A DNA stretch of 64,000 nt from Actinomycetota bacterium (GCA_902810695.1 CADDYV010000015.1:1-64000), one strand, 5' to 3'; shown: positions 15,654 to 24,541, numbered from the stretch's first letter. The notes: generated by a model not told the origin, from the sequence alone. Made by a program: numbers and translations.

Positions 15654-17938
15654 AGGGTCGGGTAGCGGCTCACCTGTCCGAGCAGGTAGCGCAGGAGGCT
15701 CACCGCGCCGCCTTTGTTCAGGGGCTCGTTCCAGTTGCCGCACTTGGGGGATTGGATGCACGCCGGGCATCCGCGCTCGCACGGGCAGCGGACGATGGCA
15801 CCGAGCGTATCGCGAGCCAGGGAACCGAAGGTTTCGTAGCCGCGCTCGGAGATGCCCACGCCGCCGGGATAGCCGTCATAGACGAAGATGGTCGGAAGCC
15901 GCGTCTGGCGGTGCACGGGGATGGAGAGCCCTCCGATGTCCGAGCGGTCGCACATCGCAAACAGGGGTAGCAGCCCGATCACGCCGTGCTCGGCGGCGTG
16001 CAGAGCACCGCCGAAGCTCTCGAAGCTCGGCCTCGCCCCCTTCGGAAGCGGGGGCAGCGTGATCCAGAACGCCTGCGTCTCCAGGACCACATCGGGCAGG
16101 TCGAGCGGGAAGACACCCACCTCTCTATCATCGGCCACCTGGACTTTCTTGTAGTGCGTTACCGTGTCGGTCGTTCTGACCCGCCCCCAGCGCAGCATTG
16201 CTCCGTTCGCCAACTCGCGCTTCTTGACCTCTTCCATAATCTCCACGTCCGTCTCGATGCGCGGCCTTGTGTAGTAGCGGTTCGGGACGCGGCGGGCTAC
16301 CGCGCGGTGGGCCGCGAGGTCCAGATCCTCGATCTCGTAGGCGTTGCCACGGTGAAGGTAGGTCGCTCCGGGATGAAGCTCGCTCGGCGCCCGGGAAGCC
16401 TCCGCGGTCCCGATCAACTCTCCGTTGTTGTCCGCGATCATAACCGTCTCCGAAGAGGCCGAACGGAGAGAGATATCGCGCGCCGGATTGCCCCCGCCGG
16501 TGTAGATCATGCGTTCACCGCTTTCGAGAAGTTTCCCGCTCTCGGCCAGCTCCTCGACGACTTGTTGGTAAGCCGGACCGAAATATTCTTCGTCTCCATC
16601 GTCGAGCGGGGCTTCGTGGGCCGCAGCCACAAGATGCGGACCGAGGATGTAGGGGTTCTCCAGCGTAACGCGGGCGGCCTCGACGCGGCGCCCGAGGACT
16701 CTTTTAGGATTCTCGTAGAGGTACTGGTCCAGGGCATCGCGCCCGGCGATGTAGACGGCGAGCGAGGGCTCCTCTCCGCGACCGGCTCTACCCCACTGCT
16801 GCCAGATGGATGCGATGCTACCGGGGTAGCCGCAGCAAACCACCGCATCCAGCGCGCCCACGTCAACCCCGAGTTCCAGCGCGTTCGTCGAGACCGCGCC
16901 CAGAAGCTCTCCCCGGAAGAGCCTGCCCTCGATCTCACGCCGCTCGCGCGCCGTGTAACCCGCCCGGTACGGCGAGATGCGCCGCGCCAGGTTCACGCCG
17001 AGACGGTCGGCGGCGTAGCGATAGATAAGCTCCGCCCCCTTACGCGTCCTGGCGAAGGCGATGGTCCTCACCCCCCGCCGCACCAACTCCGCGAACACCA
17101 GTGCTCCCTCGGTGAGCAAACTCCTCCGCTCGCCTTTCTCTTTGTCCAGAAGCGGCGGGTTGCGAAACACCACGCGCCGCTCTCCCGAGGAAGCACCATC
17201 TTCATCCACGAGCGAGAACGGCAGCCCTGTCAAGCTCTCGGCAAGCTCCTGGGGGTTGGCGATGGTCGCGCTCGTCAGGACGAAGCGGGGGTCTGCGCCG
17301 TGCAGCGCCGCCACCCGCCGCAGCCGGCGCAACACCGTCGCCACGTGCGAGCCGAAGACGCCGCGCAAGACGTGCGCCTCGTCCACCGCCACCACCCGCA
17401 GGTTGCGGAAGAAATCGCCCCAGGCGTCGTGGTAGGGGAGGATGCCAACGTTGAGCATGTCGGGGTTGGTGAGCACGACGTTCGACTTCCGCCGCACGTC
17501 AGCCCGGAGCGCCCGCGGCGTGTCCCCGTCGTAGGTTGCGGCGTGTACGCCCCGGAGGTTGAAGGCTCGGATCTTGCCGAGCTGGTCCTGGGCCAGAGCT
17601 TTGGTCGGATACAGAAGCAAAGCGCGGTTCGCGGCGCTCTCCAGGGCGTTCTCGAAGGCGGGGATCTTGTAGCAGAGTGACTTCCCGCTCGCCGTGGCCG
17701 TAGCCACCACGGTATTCTCCCCACTCCTCAGCCGCTCGTAGGCTTCGAGCTGGTGGGAGTAGAGCCGCCGGACGCCTTGTCTGGAGAGGGCTTCCACAAG
17801 CTCCGGGTGAAGGCCGGGGATCTCGACCAGCTTCGCGCGCCTGGGCGGAACGGCGGCGACGATCCGACCCATCGCCTCCACCGATTCGAGGCTCATACCG
17901 GTGAGAGATCCGGGGCGCTTTTGGGTTCTAGATCTCAC
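15650..17938 (-). CDS. DEAD/DEAH-box helicase with DUF1998 zinc domain (MrfA/Hrq1-like)
   Basis: This superfamily 2 helicase carries the P-loop TATASGKS (Lys86), DEAH in VAVDEAHVLRG, SAT in LTSATIANP and the C-terminal helicase box with QQWGRAGRGEE. The last 50 residues hold CPCERGCPACIQSPKCGN (Cys718, 720, 724, 727, 733), the zinc-binding motif of the DUF1998 domain. B. subtilis MrfA repairs mitomycin-induced DNA adducts and yeast Hrq1 is a RecQ-like repair helicase. The GTG at 17938 overlaps recR; an ATG at 17896 is an alternative. The link to recR and dnaX supports a repair role. Confidence 0.9.
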   Translation of the reverse strand: MRSRTQKRPGSLTGMSLESVEAMGRIVAAVPPRRAKLVEIPGLHPELVEALSRQGVRRLYSHQLEAYERLRSGENTVVATATASGKSLCYKIPAFENALESAANRALLLYPTKALAQDQLGKIRAFNLRGVHAATYDGDTPRALRADVRRKSNVVLTNPDMLNVGILPYHDAWGDFFRNLRVVAVDEAHVLRGVFGSHVATVLRRLRRVAALHGADPRFVLTSATIANPQELAESLTGLPFSLVDEDGASSGERRVVFRNPPLLDKEKGERRSLLTEGALVFAELVRRGVRTIAFARTRKGAELIYRYAADRLGVNLARRISPYRAGYTARERREIEGRLFRGELLGAVSTNALELGVDVGALDAVVCCGYPGSIASIWQQWGRAGRGEEPSLAVYIAGRDALDQYLYENPKRVLGRRVEAARVTLENPYILGPHLVAAAHEAPLDDGDEEYFGPAYQQVVEELAESGKLLESGERMIYTGGGNPARDISLRSASSETVMIADNNGELIGTAEASRAPSELHPGATYLHRGNAYEIEDLDLAAHRAVARRVPNRYYTRPRIETDVEIMEEVKKRELANGAMLRWGRVRTTDTVTHYKKVQVADDREVGVFPLDLPDVVLETQAFWITLPPLPKGARPSFESFGGALHAAEHGVIGLLPLFAMCDRSDIGGLSIPVHRQTRLPTIFVYDGYPGGVGISERGYETFGSLARDTLGAIVRCPCERGCPACIQSPKCGNWNEPLNKGGAVSLLRYLLGQVSRYPTL

Positions 17939-18527
17939 GTCGCCCGGCGAACGCCCGGCCCAGGGTAACCTCGTCGGCGTACTCCAGATCCCCGCCGACG
18001 GGAAGCCCGCTCGCCAGCGCCGTTACCCGGACCGGCAGCCCTTCGACCTCCTGGGCGATGTAGAGTGCCGTCGCCTCGCCGGTCGTGTTCGGGTTGGTGG
18101 CGATGACGATTTCTTTCGTGCCCTCGCGCTTGACCCGCTCGATAAGCTCGGCTATGTGCAGATCCTCCGGCTCGATGCCGTCGAGCGGCGAGAGGGCTCC
18201 TCCCAGGACGTGGTAGAGCCCCCGGTACTCGCCGGTGCGCTCTATGGGACCGATGTCGTAGGGGTCCTCGACCGCGCAGATCACGGACGCATCCCGCCTG
18301 GGGTCGCGGCAGATGTCGCACTCCTCCTGTTCGGTCAGGTTGAAGCAGCGGCGGCAGGGCTTTATCCGCTCTTTAACCTCGCGCAAAGCCTCAGCGAGGC
18401 CGAGCGCGTCCTCCTTGCGGCCCCGGACGATGTGAAAGGCGATGCGCTGGGCGCTGCGGGGACCGATGGAAGGAAGTTTGGATAGCTCGGAGATCAGTCG
18501 CTCGACCGGCCGCGCGTAAGTCGCCAA
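17928..18527 (-). CDS. recR: Recombination protein RecR
   Basis: RecR works with RecO, and often RecF, to load RecA on gapped single-stranded DNA. Visible parts are an N-terminal helix-hairpin-helix (SKLPSIGPRSAQRIAFHI), a Cys4 zinc finger (Cys58, 61, 70, 73), and a Toprim domain starting at VICAVEDPYD and ending in the typical LASGLPVGGDLEYADEVTL. Length 199 is standard. It follows ybaB by 12 bases in the conserved dnaX-ybaB-recR order. Confidence 0.97.
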   Translation of the reverse strand: MATYARPVERLISELSKLPSIGPRSAQRIAFHIVRGRKEDALGLAEALREVKERIKPCRRCFNLTEQEECDICRDPRRDASVICAVEDPYDIGPIERTGEYRGLYHVLGGALSPLDGIEPEDLHIAELIERVKREGTKEIVIATNPNTTGEATALYIAQEVEGLPVRVTALASGLPVGGDLEYADEVTLGRAFAGRREI

Positions 18528-18539
18528 GAAGCTCCCCGA

Positions 18540-18875
18540 CTATATACCCAGGCCCGGCAGACCGAGATCTCCGAGCCCGCCGGTGATCCCGCCCAGACGC
18601 TGGGAAGCCATCTCCTGCGCGCTGTTTAGCGCCTCGTTGACCGCCGCCGTAACCATGTCCTGCAACATCTCCACGTCCTCCGGGTCTACGACATCCGGGT
18701 TGATCTCGATGGAGACCACTTCCAGCCCGCCGGTTACCGTGGCTTTTACGGCCCCACCACCCGCAGAAGCCGTAACGGTCTCTTTCTTCAGGTCCTCCTG
18801 CACCTGCTGCATCTCCTGCTGCATCTTCTGGACCTGCTGCATCATCTTGTTTACATTTTGTCTTTTGCGGCCCAT
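18540..18875 (-). CDS. ybaB: YbaB/EbfC family nucleoid-associated protein
   Basis: This is a small DNA-binding dimer, 111 residues. It has the Gln/Met-rich N-terminal coiled coil ([17 protein letters not shown]), the central beta sheet ([16 protein letters not shown]) and [20 protein letters not shown], all characteristic of the family. The glycine- and leucine-rich tail is common. It sits between dnaX (six bases upstream) and recR, the usual context. Confidence 0.95.
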   Translation of the reverse strand: MGRKRQNVNKMMQQVQKMQQEMQQVQEDLKKETVTASAGGGAVKATVTGGLEVVSIEINPDVVDPEDVEMLQDMVTAAVNEALNSAQEMASQRLGGITGGLGDLGLPGLGI

Positions 18876-18881
18876 AAAGCT

Positions 18882-20687
18882 CTAGCTCCCTCTGTGTTGC
18901 TCCTGCGTGCCGAACTTCTCCCGGAATATCTCGAAGACCTCGCGCTGGCTGCCGATTATACCATTGCTCCCGGCGCTCTCCGGGGATGGCTCCTCCGGCT
19001 CTTGCTCGCCTTCAGATTCCTCTTTGGTCTCGAATCTGGAGAACTCCGCCCCTTCTGGCTTTCTCTCTTCGGGGGCGATGTCCTCTACCGGTGCGGGGCT
19101 TTTTCTCTCTTGCTCTTCGGTGCCCTTGCCGAAGCGAAATTCCAGGCGCGGCTTCGTACCGAGGTGCTCCTCCAGCAACTCGCGCAGAGGCTCGGAGTGC
19201 TCGGGTTTTCTGGCCTGATCCACATAAAAAGCCTCGGGGAAGCTGAGTTCTAATACACCATCCACGAAGCCTTCCACCCTGGCCTCGTGGTACACCGCCG
19301 CCGTCAGAGCCTTGCGCCGCCCTTTCAGCTCCTGCATGATGTGCTCCCACCGCGCCGCCAGCATCCTGGTATCGGCAGCGCCATCCCGCTCTCCTTCGCC
19401 GGACGCATCATCCTCCGGCTCATCATCTGCCTCTGGCTCCCGGCTTCCGGCAGCAACCTCTTCTCCAGCTTCCGGCGTCTCTTCATCGGTAGCTTCAGCT
19501 TCGGGGGTTTCTTGGGAGGGTGCGGCGGCTCTGATCTCTCCGCTCTCGACGGCCCGCTCCAACTTCTCTAGTCGGCTCAGCAGGTTCTCTACGGAAGGCT
19601 CGGTGTAGTTGCGGGCGAGCTTGAGAAAGACCAGTTCGAGTTCCAGCTTGGGGTCTCCCCTGCGCCGGATCCGACCCCGCGCTTCGCCCAGAGCCTCGAT
19701 GAGCCTGACGACCTCGGCTGTAGGAATATTTTTCGCCTGCTCTTCGAGCGGACCTCGCTCCTCGGAGCCGATCTCGGAGAGCGCAACCTCCGGTGCGTTC
19801 TGCAAGAGCACCAGGGTACGCAGGTGGGCGATGAGCTCTCCCGCGAACTGTCCGAGATCCTTCCCTTCGTTCGAGAGCCGGTCCACTATCCGCAAAGCGT
19901 CCGTCGCCCGGCGCTCGAAGAGCGCGTTCGTGGTCTCCAGCAGCACCTCGGTGCCCACGCTTCCCAGAAGCTCGCGCACCAGCGCGGTCGTGATCGGACC
20001 TTCGGCGAAAGAGGAGAGCTGGTCCAGAAGCCCCTCGGCGTCCCGGAAGGATCCCTTGCCCTCGCGGGCGATGAGCGTCAGGGCCTCCGGCTCGGCCTCT
20101 ATGCCTTCGGCGTCGGAGATCTCCTTCAGCTTCTGTGCCACGACCGGCACTCCGGGCCTGCGGAAATCGAAGGTCTGGCAGCGGCTCACGATGGTCGGCA
20201 GGACCTTGTGCCGCTCGGTGGTCGCCAGGACAAAGACTACGTGCTCCGGCGGTTCTTCGAGCATCTTCAAAAGCGCGTTGAACGCCTCGGCGGTGAGCAT
20301 GTGGACCTCGTCTATGATGTAGACCTTCACACGCCCCTGCACGGGCGAGAGGTTCACCCGATCTCTGAGGTCCCGGATCTCATCTATCCCCCGGTTGGAG
20401 GCCGCGTCCATCTCCACCACATCGAGCGAGGAGTTGTTTATGATGGCCCGGCAGCTATCGCACGTCCCGTCGGGCTCAGGCGTCGGTCCCTGCACGCAGT
20501 TGAGGCCCATCGCCAGGACTTTGGCGGTGCTCGTCTTTCCCGTTCCGCGCGGTCCGGAGAAGAGGTAGGCGTGAGAGACGCGATCTGTTTCTATCGCCCG
20601 CCTCAGCGTGCGGACGACCGGCTCCTGGCCAGAGATCTCACTGAAACGTCGGGGCCGCCATCTGCGGTAGAGCGTTGCGTGCCTCAT
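18882..20687 (-). CDS. dnaX: DNA polymerase III subunit gamma/tau
   Basis: This is the clamp-loader ATPase. Its AAA+ domain opens LYRRWRPRRFSEISGQE, with P-loop GPRGTGKT near 45-52 and the sensor segment TTERHKVLPTIVSRCQ. The tau-like C-terminal half is highly acidic (Glu/Pro-rich, about 385-470) and ends in a polymerase-binding-like helix region. The zinc module has Cys63, Cys76 and Cys79, but the position of the fourth cysteine is Asp73. The start was set at 20687 because homology begins at MRHATLYRR and a TATACT -10 box abuts the more upstream ATG at 20720. First gene of the operon. Confidence 0.95.
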   Translation of the reverse strand: MRHATLYRRWRPRRFSEISGQEPVVRTLRRAIETDRVSHAYLFSGPRGTGKTSTAKVLAMGLNCVQGPTPEPDGTCDSCRAIINNSSLDVVEMDAASNRGIDEIRDLRDRVNLSPVQGRVKVYIIDEVHMLTAEAFNALLKMLEEPPEHVVFVLATTERHKVLPTIVSRCQTFDFRRPGVPVVAQKLKEISDAEGIEAEPEALTLIAREGKGSFRDAEGLLDQLSSFAEGPITTALVRELLGSVGTEVLLETTNALFERRATDALRIVDRLSNEGKDLGQFAGELIAHLRTLVLLQNAPEVALSEIGSEERGPLEEQAKNIPTAEVVRLIEALGEARGRIRRRGDPKLELELVFLKLARNYTEPSVENLLSRLEKLERAVESGEIRAAAPSQETPEAEATDEETPEAGEEVAAGSREPEADDEPEDDASGEGERDGAADTRMLAARWEHIMQELKGRRKALTAAVYHEARVEGFVDGVLELSFPEAFYVDQARKPEHSEPLRELLEEHLGTKPRLEFRFGKGTEEQERKSPAPVEDIAPEERKPEGAEFSRFETKEESEGEQEPEEPSPESAGSNGIIGSQREVFEIFREKFGTQEQHRGS

Positions 20688-20744
20688 GTGATGAGCGTCG
20701 GGATAGATGAACTCACACATCTAGTATAACGGACGAAACCTCTC

Positions 20745-21338
20745 CTAACGACGAGCAAGCAGTTGCTCTTTTAGCGCCCCGGCCAGCCAGGTTTCGTACT
20801 CATCCGGCGACCACCCCGACTCATCAACCAGCTCCCTATAGATCTCCGCACGGCAGAGGGCTGGCAGAATTGCGGCGGCTCGAGCTACGTCTAGCTCAGG
20901 GCGCAAAGCGTCCTTCATTCCCTCCACGACCTGGCCCAGCGTCTCTCTCCTGCCGCGCAACGCCTCTTCGAGTTCTGCGGCTGCTTCCTGATCTGCCGCC
21001 GCCGCGCCCTGGTAGATGGCAACCAGGCTCGCTCCCAACTCCCACTGGCGGCGGCTCGCATGCGCCACCATCTCCAATCTTTGCACGGGATCGGGCTGCC
21101 TCGCGGCATCCTGGTTTATCTCCCGCGCGTGTGTCCGTTCGTGCCAGGCCATTCTGATCTCTTTGAGGATGGCACGCTTGTTCCTGAAGATCGCATACAC
21201 AGTGCTTACCGCCACGCCTGCTTCCTCAGCTATGGCCTCCACGGTCGTAGCAGCATAACCCCTCTGTAAAAAGAGTTTCCTGGCAGCATCTACGATCAAA
21301 CGCCGCGTCTCAAGCGCCTGCCTCTGACGGTGTGTCAA
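20745..21338 (-). CDS. TetR family transcriptional regulator
   Basis: The N-terminal helix-turn-helix (AARKLFLQRGYAATTVEAIA through VAVSTVYAIFRNK) is a textbook TetR domain; the C-terminal ligand domain is alanine-rich and unassigned. A TTG at 21338 was chosen because AGGAGG lies about five bases upstream; a TTG at 21374 is possible but has no ribosome site. It is divergent from the flavin monooxygenase, and the intervening palindromes are its likely operator. Confidence 0.88.
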   Translation of the reverse strand: MTHRQRQALETRRLIVDAARKLFLQRGYAATTVEAIAEEAGVAVSTVYAIFRNKRAILKEIRMAWHERTHAREINQDAARQPDPVQRLEMVAHASRRQWELGASLVAIYQGAAAADQEAAAELEEALRGRRETLGQVVEGMKDALRPELDVARAAAILPALCRAEIYRELVDESGWSPDEYETWLAGALKEQLLARR

Positions 21339-21412
21339 TCCCGCCTCCTGGCGTATTCCTCCCGATCTCCTCAAACTTTCTCATTCCTCCCTTGACTTTG
21401 TTACAGAAGTTA

Positions 21413-21443
21413 TTGTAGTATCACTACATTGAATATACTACAA
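21413..21443. promoter_or_regulatory. Candidate TetR operator: nested palindromes
   Basis: TTGTAGTA (21413-21420) is perfectly repeated inverted as TACTACAA (21436-21443). Inside it lies a second perfect palindrome, GTAGTATCACTAC (21415-21427). The site is AT-rich, between the TetR gene and the flavin monooxygenase, and about 50 bases before the latter's start. Two overlapping dyads fit binding of one or two TetR dimers, with autoregulation and control of the monooxygenase. Confidence 0.7.
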
Positions 21444-21493
21444 CTTCAAACAAAGGAAATGATGAAGCCAACCAGGATCAGGAGGAGACAATA

Positions 21494-22633
21494 GTGAGCG
21501 TGCAGAGCGACGTTGAAGGGCGCAGCGAGCGTCCCTACGCTGGCCCGGAGCGTTTCGAGACGGTGATCATCGGTGGTGGTCAGGCCGGGCTCTCGGTCGG
21601 CTATCACTTGGCGAAGCGGGGCCGACCGTTCGTGATCCTGGAGGCCAACGAGCGGATCGGCGACTCCTGGCGAAAACGCTGGGACTCCTTGAGGCTTTTT
21701 ACCCCAGCCCGCTACGACGGACTGGCGGGCTGGCCCTTCCCGGCATCTGAATGGTCGTTTCCCACAAAGGACGAGATGGCCGACTACCTCGAGGCCTACG
21801 CGGCGCACTTCAAACTGCCGGTGCGAACGGGCGTCAGGGTGGAGGGGCTTTCCAGAAACGGGGAACGGTTCGTGGTGGTGGCGGACGGGAGGCTCTTTGA
21901 GGCCGAAAACGTGGTGGTGGCGATGGCGAACTTCCAGCGCCCCCAGAGGCCTACGTTCGCCGGGGAGCTGGATCCGGGCATCGTCCAGCTCCATTCCTGT
22001 GACTACCGCAACCCCTCGCAATTGCGGGACGGAGGCGTCCTCGTCGTGGGAGCGGGCAACTCGGGGGCTGAGATCTCCCGCGAAGTGTCCCGTACCCACC
22101 CCACGTGGTTGTCGGGGCGGGATGTTGGTCATATCCCGTTCCGTATCGAGGGCCTCGCCTCACGGCTTCTCCTCGCACCCTTGGCGTTCCGCTTTATCTT
22201 CCACCGCGTGCTGACCATGAACACGCCGATTGGCCGCAGGGCGCGTCCGAAGATCCTCTCTAACGGCGCTCCGCTCATCCGCGTCAAGCCCACTGACCTG
22301 ACCGCCGCCGGGATCGAACGCGTCCCCCGGGTGGCAGGCGTGCAGGACGGATTGCCCCTGCTGGAAGATGGTCGGGTACTCGAGGTGGCTAACGTCATCT
22401 GGTGCACGGGGTTCCATCCCGGCTTCTCGTGGATCGAGCTGCCCGTCTTCGGGGAGGACGGAGAACTGGTGCACGAGCGCGGGGTTGTCGGTGATGAGCC
22501 GGGACTGTACTTCGTGGGGCTGGAATTCCTCTACGCGATGTCGTCGGTTATGGTCCACGGCGTCGGCAGGGACGCCGAATACATCGCCAGGCACATTGCC
22601 TCACGTGTTCCGGCAGGGAGCGCGGTATCTTGA
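21494..22633 (+). CDS. NAD(P)/FAD-dependent flavin monooxygenase
   Basis: Two Rossmann motifs are visible: VIIGGGQAGLSVGYHLAKR (FAD, residues 24-42) and VVGAGNSGAEI (NADPH, about 180-190). WDSLRLFTPARYDGLAGWPF is typical of the flavin-containing or Baeyer-Villiger monooxygenase-like group. Such enzymes oxygenate N, S or carbonyl groups of small hydrophobic compounds. The start is a GTG with GGAGGA seven bases upstream. It is under the presumed control of the divergent TetR repressor. The substrate is unknown. Confidence 0.88.
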   Translation: MSVQSDVEGRSERPYAGPERFETVIIGGGQAGLSVGYHLAKRGRPFVILEANERIGDSWRKRWDSLRLFTPARYDGLAGWPFPASEWSFPTKDEMADYLEAYAAHFKLPVRTGVRVEGLSRNGERFVVVADGRLFEAENVVVAMANFQRPQRPTFAGELDPGIVQLHSCDYRNPSQLRDGGVLVVGAGNSGAEISREVSRTHPTWLSGRDVGHIPFRIEGLASRLLLAPLAFRFIFHRVLTMNTPIGRRARPKILSNGAPLIRVKPTDLTAAGIERVPRVAGVQDGLPLLEDGRVLEVANVIWCTGFHPGFSWIELPVFGEDGELVHERGVVGDEPGLYFVGLEFLYAMSSVMVHGVGRDAEYIARHIASRVPAGSAVS

Positions 22634-22750
22634 GAAGCGAACGTACTGCCGTACCCATGTGGCAGCCTGGAGGAGCGCCTCAACGAGCCCGAGCCTCGGC
22701 CTGAGAGCGAAACAAGGAAGTAAAATACAGCGTAGCCCACCTTCGATGAA

Positions 22751-22781
22751 GTAACCCGCTTAGTGCTGCCGCCTCCCGGCC
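22751..22781 (-). repeat. Stray copy of SRP RNA domain IV segment
   Basis: The minus strand contains GGCCGGGAGGCGGCAGCAC followed by TAAGCGGGTTAC. This matches the apical part of the SRP RNA at 23447-23479 with one substitution and one shifted T. The copy lies just 3' of the rpiB-like gene in the same orientation; sequence before and after it does not match. It looks like a partial duplication of the RNA gene. Confidence 0.7.
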
Positions 22782-22808
22782 ATCGGGAAAGCCAGCCTTT
22801 GAGTGCCT

Positions 22809-23285
22809 TTACAGGCTGCCGCGCTCTTCGTAATCAGTGATCAGGCTCACCTTGTGGGCCGAGGGGGACGAAGTGTCGAATTCGTAGCCGAGCCACTGCC
22901 CCACCACGCGGTCGGCGAGTTCCGGAGCTATTACACGCTCTCCCAAACACAACACCTGACAGTTGTTGGAGAGTATGGACCGCTCTATCGAGTAGGGGTC
23001 GGTGGCGACGGCGGCGCGCACTCCGCGAACCTTGTTGGCGGATATGGCCTCACCCAGTCCCGTACCACCGAAGAGCACAGCCCGGTCTATTTCGCCCCGG
23101 GCGACCGCCTCGGCGGCCTTTATGCACACGATCGGGTACTCGGTCTTGTCGCTCGCGTCCATCACACCGAAGTCGTGGACTTCCTTTACCCGGGGATCGT
23201 TCTGCAACTTCTCCTTTATGAAGTTCTTGAGATTTACTCCCGCATCATCGGAGCCAACCGCCATCACATACTGCTTGCTGCTCAT
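22809..23285 (-). CDS. RpiB/LacA/LacB family sugar-phosphate isomerase
   Basis: RpiB-type proteins interconvert ribose 5-phosphate and ribulose 5-phosphate, or related aldose and ketose phosphates. The protein starts with YVMAVGSDDAG and carries VLFGGTGLGEAISANKVRGVRAAV, the phosphate and anomer-binding region, and LSNNCQVLCLGERVI, all family hallmarks. The active-site base region GTGLGEAISANK lacks the usual Cys-rich CGTGIG form (here FGGTGLG), closer to LacA/LacB or erythrose-type isomerases. Length 158 is normal. AGAGGAG precedes the ATG. Confidence 0.88.
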   Translation of the reverse strand: MSSKQYVMAVGSDDAGVNLKNFIKEKLQNDPRVKEVHDFGVMDASDKTEYPIVCIKAAEAVARGEIDRAVLFGGTGLGEAISANKVRGVRAAVATDPYSIERSILSNNCQVLCLGERVIAPELADRVVGQWLGYEFDTSSPSAHKVSLITDYEERGSL

Positions 23286-23365
23286 CTGTCCACTCCTCTT
23301 ATTAAAAGGCAGAGCTTGCCGGAACCGCGGTCGTCGTGAACCCTTCCAGAAACGTCAATAAAAAT

Positions 23366-23634
23366 GCCGCGCACCCCGCCTTCGACGGACTCGGACCCGG
23401 CGAACTTCCGGCCGCCAGCTCCGGCCGGGCACCCCCGAAGCACATGAGGTTACCCGCTTAGTGCTGCTGCCTCCCGGCCCTGACACGGTTCACGGGGCCC
23501 CATTGCCCGGGACCCGGCCATCATCGCCGCAGTCACCGGCTTCCACCGAACCCGGGCCGCCTCGGGCGGGGATCTAGGCCCTGCTCAGGCGATCGCAGGT
23601 ACAGGGCATCGCCAACTCCCCGCTTAGCGCGGCG
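23366..23634 (-). ncRNA. ffs: Signal recognition particle RNA, large bacterial type
   Basis: The minus strand carries the invariant domain IV (GTCAGGGCCGGGAGGCAGC followed by AGCACTAAGCGG) with a GGGA tetraloop. The 5' part, GGGGAGTTGGCGATGCCCTGTACC, and the later GATGGCCGGGTCC match the Alu-like domain of large bacterial SRP RNAs. The ends pair: GCCGCGC at 23633-23627 with GCGCGGC at 23372-23366, followed by a run of T. The size of about 269 bases fits. The exact ends are estimated from this pairing. Confidence 0.93.
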
Positions 23635-23738
23635 CGGATAGTTTACCAAAGTAACTGCGGCAATAACCAGCAAAAGCGATTGCGCTAGAATGCCGAACGC
23701 ACGGGAGCGGGAAAACCTGGAGGGAACCAGAGGTTAGT

Positions 23739-24530
23739 ATGGATCTAGGACTCGAAAACAAGAGAGCACTGGTTGCGGCCTCGAGCAAGGGCCTCGGAAG
23801 AGCGATAGCCGAACAACTGGCTGCGGAAGGGGCCCGGATAATGCTCGCCAGCCGCAACGAGGCGACATTGAGACAAACCGCCACCGAAATACAGGAGAAG
23901 ATCCGAGCAGAAGCAGGCTACTGCGTAACAGACCTCAGCCGACCCGAAGACGTGCAGCATCTCGTGTCCCGCACGGTGGAAGAGTTTGGCGGGCTGGAGA
24001 TACTCATCACCAACTCCGGCGGTCCCCCGGCGGGCACTTTCGAGGAGTTCGATGATGCGGGCTGGCAGCGGGCCTTCGAGATGAACCTGCTGAGCGTGGT
24101 GCGGCTCATACGCGCCGCGCTCCCCCACCTGCAAGCGCAATCATCCAATGCCCGCATACTCAACATAGCCTCTTCATCGATCAAGGAGCCTATCGAGAAC
24201 CTGATCCTCTCCAACACCTTCCGCGCCGGGGTGGCCGGGCTCTCGAAGAGCCTCTCCTTTGAGCTGGCAAAAGACGGCATCCTCGTAAACACCCTTGGTC
24301 CGGGCAGGATCGCCACGGACCGCGTGCTCCAGATAGACGCGGCGCGGGCGGAAAGCCTCGGCGTGCCCGTCGAGGAAGTGCGCCAGCAATCCGAAGCGGC
24401 TATCCCTCTGGGCAGGTACGGCGAGCCAGAGGAGCTCGCGAGGGTGGCGACCTTCTTGGTCTCTCCGGCAAACACCTACGTCACCGGGCAGGCACTCCTG
24501 GTAGATGGAGGAATGGTAAAAGCCCTGTAA
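23739..24530 (+). CDS. SDR-like protein with degenerate catalytic residues
   Basis: The fold is that of a 3-oxoacyl-ACP-reductase-like SDR: AASSKGLGRAIAEQLAAEGA at the cofactor site and YVTGQALLVDGGM at the end. The NNAG motif is NSGG, and the YxxxK site is replaced (NLILSNTFRAGVAGLSKSL), so the catalytic Tyr and Lys are not in place. This matches the BKR_like_SDR_like subgroup, known to lack the normal tetrad. GGAGGGAACC lies upstream of the ATG, and TAGAAT (23686) is a possible -10 box. Confidence 0.85.
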   Translation: MDLGLENKRALVAASSKGLGRAIAEQLAAEGARIMLASRNEATLRQTATEIQEKIRAEAGYCVTDLSRPEDVQHLVSRTVEEFGGLEILITNSGGPPAGTFEEFDDAGWQRAFEMNLLSVVRLIRAALPHLQAQSSNARILNIASSSIKEPIENLILSNTFRAGVAGLSKSLSFELAKDGILVNTLGPGRIATDRVLQIDAARAESLGVPVEEVRQQSEAAIPLGRYGEPEELARVATFLVSPANTYVTGQALLVDGGMVKAL

Positions 24531-24541
24531 GCCGAAATTTG

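Noticed and set aside
15654-15782. N-terminal extension of the LOG-like gene to 15782
   Set aside because: It lies in the helicase C-terminus in another frame; the GTG at 15653 overlaps the helicase stop and starts directly at the Rossmann fold.
15986-17680. Long open frame (564 codons) on the plus strand across the helicase gene
   Set aside because: It is antisense to the DUF1998 helicase, shows no recognisable domain, and its amino-acid use is an artefact of GC-rich codons. The helicase frame has complete motifs.
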